A DNA stretch of 13,442 bases from JBAXLO01 sp037134755 (GCA_037134755.1 JBAXLO010000121.1:1-13442), one strand, 5' to 3'; shown: positions 1-7,813, counted from the first letter of the stretch. Numbers and translations are program-made. Notes: generated by a model not told the origin, from the letters alone.

Positions 1-227
1 TTCTTTTTATTAAAGAAGTCACCGGCCAGATAGCCGACGGCAGTTCCCCATAGAGTCATTAAAAAAGGGTTGCCGGTTAATCCGCAAGCACCCGATTTGC
101 AACTTACATTGTAATAATATAAAATACCACCAATTGCACCTGCAATCATGCCAATTAAATTAGCACGTGTAACGTTGCGTTTTAAATAATTAAATAGCTT
201 ATTTCCGTCCTGATTGTTTTCTTCCAC
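1..227 (-). CDS. DUF6132-like small two-helix membrane protein, 3' end cut by window edge
   Basis: This frame is read from the minus strand and gives 75 codons before running off the left edge. It is a short basic N-terminus (to about residue 22), a hydrophobic helix (about 23-40, GMIAGAIGGILYYY), a loop with two cysteines (SCKSGACGLTGNP, C43 and C48), and a second helix (about 54-72, LMTLWGTAVGYLAGD). This pattern matches my memory of the DUF6132 family, about 70-80 residues long in Bacteroidetes, so only a few residues should be missing. The start is GTG immediately after the thioredoxin TAA, with no spacer. An upstream stop blocks any earlier start, and the only internal ATG (codon 27) lies inside helix 1. 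The arrangement implies translational coupling to thioredoxin. Lys/Arg before helix 1 suggest the N-terminus is cytoplasmic and the Cys loop periplasmic (inference). The biochemical function is unknown. Confidence 0.75.
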   Translation of the reverse strand, partial: MEENNQDGNKLFNYLKRNVTRANLIGMIAGAIGGILYYYNVSCKSGACGLTGNPFLMTLWGTAVGYLAGDFFNKK

Positions 228-647
228 TTATTTTACGTTATTTAATTCGGTTAAAAGCAAACTTTTATCTTGCAAACCTACTAAACGTTTTACTTCTTTA
301 CCATCTTTAAAAATGATAATTGTAGGGATGTTACGGATGCCAAAAGTATTAGAAGTTGATTTGTTTTTATCAACATCCATTTTACAAATCTTAACTTTTT
401 TATTTGTATTTTCGTTTGCGATTTCTTCTACAATAGGTCCCTGACGACGGCATGGTCCGCACCATGTAGCCCAGAAATCAACCATAGTAACACCTTTTTT
501 GATTGTTTTATCAAAATCGCCATCAGTTATAATCACAACTTTGGATTTTGTTTCAGCAGGAGCAGCAGTCTTCTGACTAAAAGCTTTAACTGAGAAAAGA
601 CTTAGTGTAATTACTAACACTAAAGGGACGATAAATAGTTTTTTCAT
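228..647 (-). CDS. Exported thioredoxin-fold protein (WCGPC)
   Basis: This is a 139-residue protein with an N-terminal signal peptide: Lys-Lys, then a hydrophobic core to about residue 20, with likely cleavage near AFS/Q at 24. A single thioredoxin domain follows from about 36 to 139. The active site WCGPC is at 62-66 and the cis-proline loop NIPT has its proline at 108. WATWCGPC and the later 'FGIRNIPT' and 'FKDGKEV' stretches are classical thioredoxin rather than the longer TlpA/ResA type, which carries an extra insert. It should catalyse thiol-disulfide exchange outside the cytoplasm. Whether it reduces or oxidises cannot be told from sequence. The start is ATG. The stop abuts the GTG of the DUF6132-like gene, so the two are probably co-translated. 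It is separated from the upstream aguA by about 110 bases and a candidate stem-loop, so it probably has its own promoter, though I found no convincing -7 box. Confidence 0.9.
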   Translation of the reverse strand: MKKLFIVPLVLVITLSLFSVKAFSQKTAAPAETKSKVVIITDGDFDKTIKKGVTMVDFWATWCGPCRRQGPIVEEIANENTNKKVKICKMDVDKNKSTSNTFGIRNIPTIIIFKDGKEVKRLVGLQDKSLLLTELNNVK

Positions 648-722
648 TGAACTTATTTTTTTAATTTATTTGATTTATTAATATTTTTTAATGCTGAACA
701 AATTTCATACCATATTATATAT

Positions 723-751
723 AAGGAGACAATTAAACAAAGAATCTCCTT
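723..751 (-). terminator. Candidate stem-loop after aguA
   Basis: The arms AAGGAGA (723-729) and TCTCCTT (745-751) pair perfectly over 7 bp with a 15-base loop. The structure lies 7 bases beyond the aguA stop on the transcribed (minus) strand. What follows is AT-rich (ATATATAATAT) rather than a clean U tract, so this is a weak intrinsic terminator at best. Its position between two genes of unrelated function supports the role. Confidence 0.35.
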
Positions 752-758
752 TAAAGTT

Positions 759-1811
759 TTAAACTTCCGGTTCCTGCTGGCTTAAACAATGAAAGCTCCC
801 CAATCCCCATATAATATCCGTTGAATCTATTCCTATAACTTTGCGGTCGGTAAAACATTTTGATAATATATCAATAGCTGTCTGATCAGTTTTGCATTCA
901 AATAATGGTACAATCACACTATCATTAGCTATATAAAAATTAGCATAAGAAGCAGGCACCCGTTGATTTTCTATATATAAAGGTTCGGGCATTGGAAGCT
1001 CAACTATATTAAGCTGCTTTCCATTTAAAAGGCGAACATTTTTAAGTAAATTTAAATTGTCGAGTAAAGGCTTATGGTTATAATCGTCTTTGTTAGGTTC
1101 AACAACTGTAACCACAGTGTCTTCATTTACAAAGCGTGTAATATCATCAACATGACCATTAGTATCATCACCTTCAATACCGTCATTTAGCCAAATAATT
1201 TGCTCTACACCGTAATAATTATACAAATAAAACTCTATTTGTTCTTTGGTAAGATCTGGATTACGATTCTCATTGAGCAAACAAGCTTCGGATGTAATTA
1301 GAGTTCCTCTGCCATTAAAGTCAACAGAACCACCTTCCATTACAACGCCGGGAGAATAGAAAGGAGTGTTAAACTTACGGGCAATCAGCTTAGCTATATC
1401 GTTATCTAAATCATATGGATATTTGTCCCCCCAAGCATTATACTCCCAATCTACAATAATTTTTTTAGTTTTTGCTTCAGGATTAATTAAAAATGCAGGG
1501 CCATGATCTCTACACCAAGCATCATTAGTAGGATGTATAAAGAAATTAATTTTATTTAGATCAATATTGATGATCTCAAATTGCCCTCTTAACACAAAGA
1601 CAGTTTCTTCATTCTGAACATTAATATTAACATATTCTCCTTTCGAAAGCTCTTTTACAAATTGATGATAAGAAGGATAAATAGTATTAAGTCTTCCGGG
1701 CCATGAATTCTCATTGTGAGGATAACTAAGCCATGTAGCTTTATGTTTTTCCCATTCAGCCGGAAAACGATACCCAAGTTCGCGAGGTGTTTTAGTGTAA
1801 TCTATTCCCAT
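759..1811 (-). CDS. aguA: Agmatine deiminase (agmatine iminohydrolase)
   Basis: This 350-residue protein belongs to the peptidylarginine-deiminase-like family (PF04371). It hydrolyses agmatine to N-carbamoylputrescine and ammonia in the cytoplasm. Family landmarks appear in order: SWPGR at 36-40, NDAWCRDHGPAF at 96-107 (Asp97 and Arg101), MEGGSVDFNG at 158-167, the catalytic-type His-x-Asp as GHVDD (H220, D222), and the C-terminal nucleophile in FHCLSQQEP, with Cys342 eight residues from the end. Length and ends match complete family members. The start is ATG. It sits 15 bases downstream of aguB on the same strand, so the two steps to putrescine are co-transcribed. No arginine decarboxylase is in the window, so the source of agmatine is not seen. 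The bacterial peptidylarginine deiminase of Porphyromonas is a relative, but the absence of a signal peptide and the aguB partner favour agmatine as substrate. Confidence 0.93.
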   Translation of the reverse strand: MGIDYTKTPRELGYRFPAEWEKHKATWLSYPHNENSWPGRLNTIYPSYHQFVKELSKGEYVNINVQNEETVFVLRGQFEIINIDLNKINFFIHPTNDAWCRDHGPAFLINPEAKTKKIIVDWEYNAWGDKYPYDLDNDIAKLIARKFNTPFYSPGVVMEGGSVDFNGRGTLITSEACLLNENRNPDLTKEQIEFYLYNYYGVEQIIWLNDGIEGDDTNGHVDDITRFVNEDTVVTVVEPNKDDYNHKPLLDNLNLLKNVRLLNGKQLNIVELPMPEPLYIENQRVPASYANFYIANDSVIVPLFECKTDQTAIDILSKCFTDRKVIGIDSTDIIWGLGSFHCLSQQEPEV

Positions 1812-1826
1812 AGTTTAAATTTAGTA

Positions 1827-2702
1827 TTAATCAACAAATCTTCTTAGAATTGGTTTATAAGTATCTATTCTTCTATCGCGTAAGAAAGGCCAATGGATAC
1901 GATATTCATTAGTTTTATTTAAATCAATTTCTTGAACATGAATTTCTTCTTTGTCATGAGAGGCTTCATATAAAACTGTTCCGAAAGGATTACTAACAAA
2001 TGAACCTCCCCAGAATATCATGTCGCCCTCGTTTCCGGTACGGTTTACACTTACAACATGAACTCCGTTAGCAATTGCATGACTTCGTTGTATAGTTTGC
2101 CATGCTGAATATTGTTCTTTATTAACTTCTTCGGTTTGATTATTAGCCCAACCAATTGCTGTTGGATAAAATAAGATCTCAGCACCTTTAAGTGCAGTAA
2201 TTCTGGCAGCTTCCGGATACCATTGATCCCAACAAATTAAGGTGCCGATAGTAGCATATTTTGTTTTGAAAACTTTATAATCAAGATCGCCGGGAGTAAA
2301 ATAAAACTTTTCGTAATAAGCAGGGTCATCAGGTATATGATTTTTGCGATATTTCCCTAAATATTTTCCGTCAGCATCAATAACAGCAACGGTATTGTGA
2401 TACAAACCTTCTGCTCTCTTCTCGAACAATGAGGCAATAATAACAACATTTAATTCTTTGGCAAGATTACAGAAAAGGTTAGTTGTTTCGCCAGGAATTG
2501 CTTCAGCAAGTTTAAAGTTGTCGTAATTTTCAACATCACAAAAATATAAAGATGCAAACAACTCTTGTAAACAAATAATCTGAGCACCTTTTTTGGCAGC
2601 TTTTCTTAAATTTTCAATAACTTTATTGATGTTTGTCTGCTTATCTTTTACGCATGATAACTGTATCAAACCTACCTTGACTTTTCTATTTTCCAATTGC
2701 AA
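1827..2702 (-). CDS. aguB: N-carbamoylputrescine amidase (TTG start)
   Basis: This is a 291-residue carbon-nitrogen hydrolase of the nitrilase superfamily. It converts N-carbamoylputrescine to putrescine, CO2 and ammonia in the cytoplasm. The Glu-Lys-Cys triad is visible: E47 in CLQELFASLYFC, K120 in YRKNHIP, and C157 in LICWDQWYPEAAR. The segments FYFTPGDLDYKVF and WGGSFVSNPFG are typical of AguB and separate it from beta-ureidopropionase or omega-amidase relatives. Its partner aguA follows after 15 bases. The start is unusual. No ATG or GTG lies between the upstream in-frame stop (2709-2711) and conserved sequence, so translation begins at TTG, either at 2702 or two codons later at 2696. 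It lies about 80 bases downstream of mutS2 with an imperfect stem-loop between, so it could be read from its own promoter or by read-through. Confidence 0.93.
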   Translation of the reverse strand: MQLENRKVKVGLIQLSCVKDKQTNINKVIENLRKAAKKGAQIICLQELFASLYFCDVENYDNFKLAEAIPGETTNLFCNLAKELNVVIIASLFEKRAEGLYHNTVAVIDADGKYLGKYRKNHIPDDPAYYEKFYFTPGDLDYKVFKTKYATIGTLICWDQWYPEAARITALKGAEILFYPTAIGWANNQTEEVNKEQYSAWQTIQRSHAIANGVHVVSVNRTGNEGDMIFWGGSFVSNPFGTVLYEASHDKEEIHVQEIDLNKTNEYRIHWPFLRDRRIDTYKPILRRFVD

Positions 2703-2735
2703 AAAGTTTTATTTAATTAAAATCAAAACCATTAT

Positions 2736-2763
2736 TTATATAGACATTCATCTGTCTCTATAA
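2736..2763 (-). terminator. Imperfect stem-loop between mutS2 and aguB
   Basis: The arms 2736-2746 (TTATATAGACA) and 2753-2763 (TGTCTCTATAA) pair at 10 of 11 positions around a 6-base loop. It lies 19 bases past the mutS2 stop on the minus strand. The stem is AT-rich and no clean U tract follows, so it may be a weak terminator or attenuator ahead of aguB, or chance in AT-rich DNA. Confidence 0.3.
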
Positions 2764-2782
2764 AGTCGACAAAAATACAATT

Positions 2783-5215
2783 TTATTTTAGAAATACCAA
2801 AGTAATCCCATCACCGCCCCTTTCCACATGCTCGTCTTTGAAACTTTTAACTTCATCTACACTTCTAAGATATTCTCTTATAACTTTGCGTAAAATTCCA
2901 TTTCCTTTACCGTGAAGTATTTTAAGTTCATAAACACTTAAAAGAATTGCTTCGTCAATTAAAGTCTTTACAATATTTAAGGAGTCTTCTGCACGTTTCC
3001 CTCTTAAATCAACAGAAGGTTTAAAATTTGCTGATTTACTGGTAAGGTCGTTAATAACATTACCATAAGTATTTTGTTTTGATGGTCTGTTCTGTTGTTT
3101 TGCTTCTTTTCTCGAAACTTTAACTAGTTGTGATAAAGGCAAAGTTACTTTAACAGAATTTGCTAAAACTATGGCTCTATTGTTTTTTATATCCTCCACC
3201 TCACCAATTGTTTGCTGACCTATTATCCTAACATAATCACCAATAAGAATAGGTGATTCATCAACATCTTCTTCGTTTGCTTTTTTATATTTATAATTCT
3301 GTGGTAATTTTTTAGGAGCTTTAGCAACTGGGTCAAGTTTCTCCACATATTTCTCTAGAGATTCTCGCGCTTCTTTAGTTACATCTTTATCAGCATTACT
3401 TTCTTTAATCGTCCTGATAGCATTCTCGATTATTCGATTTGATTGTCGAATAAGTTCTTTGGCATCATCTTTAGCTTGCTTAATGATTGCTTTTTTATTA
3501 GTTTCGAGTTCATCACTCAGCTTTTGATATTTATCAATGATTTCTGCAAGAAAGTTATCAGCCATCTTCAATTCAGCTTCTTTATGAGCAATGTTTACTT
3601 TATCGACTTCTAATTGCTGGAGTTGGTTCTCAAAATTTAGATGTGATTTCCCTGACTTTCGTGAAGCATTATCTAAAATCTCTTTTTGAAGACCTATATT
3701 TTTTGCTATTTCAAAAGCGAAAGAACTTCCCGGCTTCCCAATAGAAAGTTTATATAAAGGGCGCATTTGATTAGTATCATACAGCATAGCTCCATTTACA
3801 ATACCATCATTCTTTTCAGCCATTAGCTTAAGATTAGAATAATGAGTTGTAACTACTCCAAAAGCTTTCTTATTATTCAAGTGTTCAAGAATGGCTTCAG
3901 CTATAGCACCCCCAAGTTGAGGTTCGGTGCCTGAACCAAACTCATCTATTAAGAATAAGGTATCAGTTGAAACTTTATCAACAAGAGTTTTCATATTTAA
4001 TAAATGAGAACTGTATGTACTCAAATCATTCTCTATTGATTGTTCGTCGCCAATATCAATAAAAATATTTTCGAAAATACCAGTCTCAGATGTTTCTCTC
4101 ATTGGCACCAACAAACCACATTGTAGCATGTATTGTAAAATACCAACAGTTTTTAAGCAAACAGATTTACCTCCGGCATTAGGACCTGAGATGATTAATA
4201 TCCTATCTTTATTATTTAAACTTATTTTTAAAGTTTCGACAGGCTTCTTTTGTGCTTTGTGCGAAAGGAATAATAAGGGATGTTTGGCATCATACCATTC
4301 AATAACTGATTTCTTATTTATTAAAGGCTTTACAGCTTCAATTGATATTGCAAATTTAGCTTTTGCCCTTATGAAATCCATTAAGGAAAGAAAATAATAA
4401 GCATTTTTTAAATCATAACTAAAAGGACGCATGGAATCAGTAAACTCAATGAGGATACGAATTATTTCTAATCGTTCATCATTTTGAAGTTCTCTTATTT
4501 CATTATTAAGTTCAAAAACTTCTTCCGGTTCAATATAAAAAGTTTGTCCTGTTGCAGAAGCATCATGAACAAAGCCTCTGATCTTTCTTTTATTTGTAGC
4601 ATTTACAGGTATTACAGCTCTTCCATTTCTGATAGTAACTGTAACGTCATCTGAAGTCCATCCTTCTTTCTTTGCCTGATTTAATGTTTGATTAAGTTTC
4701 TTATCAGCAGCAACTGACTTTTGTTTTAAAGCCTTGCGTATTGATTTTAATTCTGATGAAGCATCATCCTTAATTTCTCCCTTTTCATCTATAATTCTAT
4801 TAATGTTTTTTATCAAAGTAGTATCGATAAATACATTTTGTGTTAATTTATTAAGTTCAGGATATTTAATTTCTTCAGTATCGCTCTTCAAATAATTTAA
4901 ACATTCAATAATTGTACTTAATGAAAGTTTAAGCTCAAATAGTGGCTGCTGACTTATAAAAGTACCTATTACTCTTATTCTATCTATTTCATAAGTTAAA
5001 TCAAAATAATCTTGAGAAGGAAAACGGTCATCAAATAATAATATTTGTCTGAACTCTTCCGTTTGATCAAGTTGTGTATTAATCTGTGTAAAATTAGTTT
5101 TAAAGTTAATACTATCTATTAACTTCTCACCAAGAGGGCTTATGCATTCGCTTTTCAGCAATTGCCTGATGGTATCAAACCCTAATTTATTTTCAATATT
5201 TAAAGGATATATCAA
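2783..5215 (-). CDS. mutS2: MutS2 ATPase with C-terminal Smr domain (start re-placed at TTG)
   Basis: MutS2 proteins are cytoplasmic ATPases. In Bacillus the protein splits collided ribosomes, and in other bacteria it suppresses recombination; it is not a mismatch-repair protein. From the start chosen here it has 810 residues: a MutS-type core and clamp (about 1-310), then the ATPase with Walker A GPNAGGKS at 344-351, Walker B/signature LFLIDEFGSGTEP at 420-432 and the switch His in VTTHYSN near 458. A charged coiled coil follows (about 520-630), a KOW-like beta segment (about 658-700), and a Smr domain (about 735-810) with DLRG at 736-739 and HGKGNG at 768-773. The frame stays open back to a GTG at 5248, but the family begins IYPxNxExKxGFDxI, which fits a TTG at 5213-5215. 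A -7 promoter box at 5230-5237 lies inside the longer version. Divergent from acpP. Confidence 0.93.
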   Translation of the reverse strand: MIYPLNIENKLGFDTIRQLLKSECISPLGEKLIDSINFKTNFTQINTQLDQTEEFRQILLFDDRFPSQDYFDLTYEIDRIRVIGTFISQQPLFELKLSLSTIIECLNYLKSDTEEIKYPELNKLTQNVFIDTTLIKNINRIIDEKGEIKDDASSELKSIRKALKQKSVAADKKLNQTLNQAKKEGWTSDDVTVTIRNGRAVIPVNATNKRKIRGFVHDASATGQTFYIEPEEVFELNNEIRELQNDERLEIIRILIEFTDSMRPFSYDLKNAYYFLSLMDFIRAKAKFAISIEAVKPLINKKSVIEWYDAKHPLLFLSHKAQKKPVETLKISLNNKDRILIISGPNAGGKSVCLKTVGILQYMLQCGLLVPMRETSETGIFENIFIDIGDEQSIENDLSTYSSHLLNMKTLVDKVSTDTLFLIDEFGSGTEPQLGGAIAEAILEHLNNKKAFGVVTTHYSNLKLMAEKNDGIVNGAMLYDTNQMRPLYKLSIGKPGSSFAFEIAKNIGLQKEILDNASRKSGKSHLNFENQLQQLEVDKVNIAHKEAELKMADNFLAEIIDKYQKLSDELETNKKAIIKQAKDDAKELIRQSNRIIENAIRTIKESNADKDVTKEARESLEKYVEKLDPVAKAPKKLPQNYKYKKANEEDVDESPILIGDYVRIIGQQTIGEVEDIKNNRAIVLANSVKVTLPLSQLVKVSRKEAKQQNRPSKQNTYGNVINDLTSKSANFKPSVDLRGKRAEDSLNIVKTLIDEAILLSVYELKILHGKGNGILRKVIREYLRSVDEVKSFKDEHVERGGDGITLVFLK

Positions 5216-5229
5216 TATTATTTTTTTTG

Positions 5230-5255
5230 CAAAGATAGTGAAAAACACTTTCCAA
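5230..5255 (-). promoter_or_regulatory. mutS2 promoter (Bacteroidetes -7 box)
   Basis: On the minus strand TATCTTTG (5237 to 5230) is a perfect TAnnTTTG, followed by the frequent 'CA'. A TTTG whose TTG lies at 5255-5253 is upstream with a 15-base spacer, shorter than the usual 19-21. The transcript would begin a few bases before the TTG start codon at 5215, giving a very short leader. The -7 match is good and the -33 partner is uncertain. Confidence 0.55.
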
Positions 5256-5291
5256 ATTCATAATACTTAACATTAGAACTTAGAAAAACAC

Positions 5292-5339
5292 ATTAAAATT
5301 AAATTAGGGAAAAAGGATCGTCTAATTCTTAATTTTAAT
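5292..5339. repeat. Long imperfect inverted repeat in mutS2-acpP spacer
   Basis: The outer arms ATTAAAATTA (5292-5301) and TAATTTTAAT (5330-5339) pair over 10 bp. They continue into AATTAG (5302-5307) with CTAATT (5322-5327), leaving a 2-base bulge (5328-5329) and a 14-base loop. It lies between divergent promoters, so it cannot be a terminator for either flanking gene. The low GC of the spacer raises the odds of chance pairing, but 16 paired positions is long. Confidence 0.4.
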
Positions 5340-5346
5340 CAAAATA

Positions 5347-5366
5347 TCTTTTTTGATCAAAAAAGA
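5347..5366. repeat. 20-bp perfect palindrome centred on GATC
   Basis: The half-sites TCTTTTTTGA (5347-5356) and TCAAAAAAGA (5357-5366) are exact reverse complements with no spacer. The site lies about 115 bases upstream of the acpP -33 element and about 110 bases upstream of the mutS2 -7 box. A dyad of this form could bind a dimeric regulator, but no regulator is encoded nearby and the role is unknown. Confidence 0.5.
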
Positions 5367-5480
5367 GCCATTCATATCATAAACGTCCTAAATGCAGCAA
5401 GTAGCGAATTTTTTATTGACTAAAATCAACTGGTTATAAAATGTTTAATTATTAAAAATTACAAAAAAACACAACTTTTC

Positions 5481-5511
5481 TTGTTTTTCATCTCATTAAT
5501 TCGTTACTTTG
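5481..5511 (+). promoter_or_regulatory. acpP-fabF-rnc operon promoter
   Basis: TTG at 5481-5483 (-33 element) is followed by exactly 20 bases and then TTACTTTG at 5504-5511. This is one mismatch from TAnnTTTG and continues as GCACCC, a common downstream context in this phylum. Transcription should start a few bases further on, giving a leader of about 20-25 bases before the acpP ATG at 5541. No Shine-Dalgarno is seen; the leader ends in an A tract. Confidence 0.7.
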
Positions 5512-5540
5512 CACCCACGTTTAATCAAAATTGAAAAAAA

Positions 5541-5777
5541 ATGTCTGAAATTGCAACAAAAGTAAAAGCTATCATTGTTGATAAGCTTGGAGTTGACGAA
5601 AATGAAGTTACACCTGAAGCTAGTTTTACTAACGATTTAGGTGCAGATTCACTTGATACAGTTGAATTAATTATGGAATTAGAAAAAGAATTCAACATTG
5701 CTATCCCAGATGATCAAGCTGAGAAAATCAACACAGTTGGTGACGCTATAGCTTACATCGAAAACAATGGTAAATAA
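5541..5777 (+). CDS. acpP: Acyl carrier protein
   Basis: This is a 78-residue acidic four-helix protein that carries growing acyl chains as thioesters on 4'-phosphopantetheine during type II fatty acid synthesis. The attachment serine is S37 in GADSLDTVELIMELE, the invariant DSL motif. Length, the N-terminal pattern (xKVKxIIVDKLGVDExEV) and the C-terminal TVGDAIxYI segment are all standard. ATG start, preceded by an A-rich stretch rather than a ribosome binding site. It is the first gene of a plus-strand operon, with fabF starting 20 bases after its stop. It is the direct substrate carrier for that enzyme. Confidence 0.97.
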   Translation: MSEIATKVKAIIVDKLGVDENEVTPEASFTNDLGADSLDTVELIMELEKEFNIAIPDDQAEKINTVGDAIAYIENNGK

Positions 5778-5797
5778 GTAACAAATTTCATTTTTTA

Positions 5798-7048
5798 ATG
5801 GAGTTAAAGAGAGTTGTTGTTACAGGTCTTGGATCACTTACACCAATTGGAAATACAATCCCAGAATATTGGGATAGTTTACTTAATGGTGTAAGTGGTG
5901 CAGATATGATCACACGTTTTGATGCATCTAAATTCAAAACTCAATTTGCATGCGAAGTTAAAAACTTTGATGCAGGTAATTTTTTTGATAGAAAAGAAGC
6001 TAGAAAGTATGATTTATATGCACAATTTGGCATCGTAGCGTCTGACGAAGCCATTAAAGACGCAGGGATAGACGTAGAGAAAATTGATCTTGACAGAGCA
6101 GGTGTAATCTGGGCTTCAGGTATTGGTGGATTAATAACTTTTTATAATGAAGTTAGTGATTTTGCTAAAGGTGATGGTACTCCAAGGTACAATCCTTTTT
6201 TTATACCTAAGATGATTGCTGATATTACCGCCGGTCATATTTCTATTAGACATGGTTTTCGCGGACCTAATTTTTGTACAGTTTCTGCATGCGCATCTTC
6301 TGCAAATGCTTTAGCTGATGCATATAATTATATTAGGTTAGGTAAAGCCGATATCTTTGTTTGCGGTGGCTCCGAAGCTGCTTGCTCACAACCTGGTGTT
6401 GGTGGATTCAACGCAATGCAAGCATTGTCTACAAGAAATGATGATCCAAAGACTGCTTCACGACCTTTTGATAAAGATCGTGATGGCTTTGTACTTGGTG
6501 AAGGTGGTGCAGCTTTGATTTTCGAAGAACTTGAACATGCTTTAGCGAGAGGTGCTAAAATATATTGTGAGGTAGTTGGCGCAGGTCTTTCTGCTGATGC
6601 TTATCACATGACTGCTCCTCATCCTGAAGGATTGGGTGCTTATAATGCAATGAAAACTGCTTTAGAGGATGCGGAATTAAAAATTGAGGATGTTGATCAT
6701 ATCAATACTCATGGTACATCCACACCTTTAGGCGACATTGTTGAGCCTATGGCTATTGCCAGATTATTTGGAGAACATGCCTATACAATTAATATTAATT
6801 CAACAAAATCAATGACAGGTCACTTATTAGGTGCTGCCGGAGCTGTTGAAGCTGTTTCTTGTGTACTTGCAGTTAAAAATGATATCATTCCTCCAACAAT
6901 TAATCACTTTACAGATGACCCTGAAATAGATTCTAAACTTAATTTTACTTTTAATAAAGCAGTTAAAAGAACTGTTAATGTAGCTTTGAGTAATACTTTC
7001 GGTTTTGGTGGTCATAACGCTTCTCTTATTTTTAAGAAATTTAACTAA
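5798..7048 (+). CDS. fabF: Beta-ketoacyl-ACP synthase II
   Basis: This 416-residue condensing enzyme elongates acyl-ACP with malonyl-ACP in fatty acid synthesis. The thiolase-fold active site is complete: nucleophile Cys165 in VSACASSANAL, His305 in NTHGTSTPLGD, Lys337 and His342 in STKSMTGHLLGAAGA, and the gating loop NTFGFGGHN at 399-407. Each lies two residues further on than in E. coli FabF (C163, H303, K335, H340), with no gaps needed. The full length and intact Cys-His-His triad distinguish it from chain-length-factor or KSQ relatives. It could in principle be called FabB, but its position after acpP and the residue spacing favour FabF. It is 20 bases from acpP and 12 bases from rnc, with no internal terminator, so it is mid-operon. 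Confidence 0.96.
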   Translation: MELKRVVVTGLGSLTPIGNTIPEYWDSLLNGVSGADMITRFDASKFKTQFACEVKNFDAGNFFDRKEARKYDLYAQFGIVASDEAIKDAGIDVEKIDLDRAGVIWASGIGGLITFYNEVSDFAKGDGTPRYNPFFIPKMIADITAGHISIRHGFRGPNFCTVSACASSANALADAYNYIRLGKADIFVCGGSEAACSQPGVGGFNAMQALSTRNDDPKTASRPFDKDRDGFVLGEGGAALIFEELEHALARGAKIYCEVVGAGLSADAYHMTAPHPEGLGAYNAMKTALEDAELKIEDVDHINTHGTSTPLGDIVEPMAIARLFGEHAYTININSTKSMTGHLLGAAGAVEAVSCVLAVKNDIIPPTINHFTDDPEIDSKLNFTFNKAVKRTVNVALSNTFGFGGHNASLIFKKFN

Positions 7049-7060
7049 TAAAACATATTA

Positions 7061-7801
7061 ATGTTTCTTAACTTTTTTAAAGTATATTTTTCAAAGGATA
7101 AGAAACTATACCAATCTATAAATAATATTCTCGGGTTCTATCCCGGGAATATTTTTTTATATAAGCTTGCTTTCCTTCATAAATCAGCTTCCCAAGACAC
7201 AAAAAAAGGGGTTAAAGTAAGTAATGAAAGGCTAGAATATTTGGGCGACACTATTCTTAGTACTATTGTTGCTGATTTCCTTTTCAAAAAATATCCTTTT
7301 AATGATGAAGGCTTTCTTACCGAAATGCGTTCAAAAATTGTTAGTCGTGCCAACCTTAATAAACTATCACAAAAGATAGGTCTTAATCATCTTATCCAAA
7401 AAGATAAAGAATCAAACAATCATTACAGGTCTATAGAAGGTGATACTTTCGAAGCTTTAATAGGTGCGGTTTATCTTGACAAAGGTTTTGACTTTACTTA
7501 TAGAGTTGTTATCAAACGTATCATTCAGGTTCATATGGATATTGATGAGCTCCAACATAAAGAATGGAATTATAAAAGTAAACTTATTGATTGGGGTCAG
7601 AAGGAAAAGAAACCTGTTGGCTTTAATGTTGTTGAGGTTGTTGGAAGTGGTTATATGAAACAATATATTGTTGAGGTGTTAATAGAGAATGTTGCAGTGG
7701 CTAAAGGACAGGATTATTCAATTAAATCTGCCGAACAACAAGCTGCAGAAAATGCTTATAAACAATTGCTAGCTTTTCCTGAAGCTATTCATGCTAATTA
7801 A
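7061..7801 (+). CDS. rnc: Ribonuclease III
   Basis: This 246-residue endonuclease cleaves double-stranded RNA, including rRNA precursors. The N-terminal endonuclease domain (about 25-155) carries the signature NERLEYLGDTILS, with E59 and D63, and the second acidic pair in EGDTFEALIGAVYLD, D128 and E131. These correspond to the four metal-binding acidic residues of E. coli RNase III. A double-stranded RNA binding domain spans about 168-238 (NYKSKLIDWGQ... KSAEQQAAENAYKQLL). A slightly longer N-terminus with FYPGNIFLYKLAFLHKS is common in Bacteroidetes. ATG start, 12 bases after the fabF stop, last gene of the operon. Its stop lies only 12 bases from the stop of the converging DUF4010 gene. A weak inverted repeat (AGCTTTT 7771-7777, AAAAGCT 7800-7806) overlaps the gene end. 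Confidence 0.96.
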   Translation: MFLNFFKVYFSKDKKLYQSINNILGFYPGNIFLYKLAFLHKSASQDTKKGVKVSNERLEYLGDTILSTIVADFLFKKYPFNDEGFLTEMRSKIVSRANLNKLSQKIGLNHLIQKDKESNNHYRSIEGDTFEALIGAVYLDKGFDFTYRVVIKRIIQVHMDIDELQHKEWNYKSKLIDWGQKEKKPVGFNVVEVVGSGYMKQYIVEVLIENVAVAKGQDYSIKSAEQQAAENAYKQLLAFPEAIHAN

Positions 7802-7813
7802 AAGCTTTGTATT

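Noticed and set aside
214..444. Plus-strand 76-codon frame across the thioredoxin 3' end
   Set aside because: Antisense to the conserved thioredoxin fold; the apparent hydrophobicity is the complement of the Lys/Asn-rich thioredoxin codons.
4128..4397. Plus-strand 89-codon frame within mutS2
   Set aside because: Antisense to the Walker A region of MutS2; no promoter or family match.
5392..5439. 15-codon ATG frame (MQQVANFLLTKINWL) in the mutS2-acpP spacer
   Set aside because: It lies upstream of the acpP promoter, so it is not a leader peptide of that mRNA, and this length is expected by chance.
7457..7663. Overlapping open frames on both strands inside rnc
   Set aside because: They sit entirely within the RNase III coding sequence, with no independent signals.
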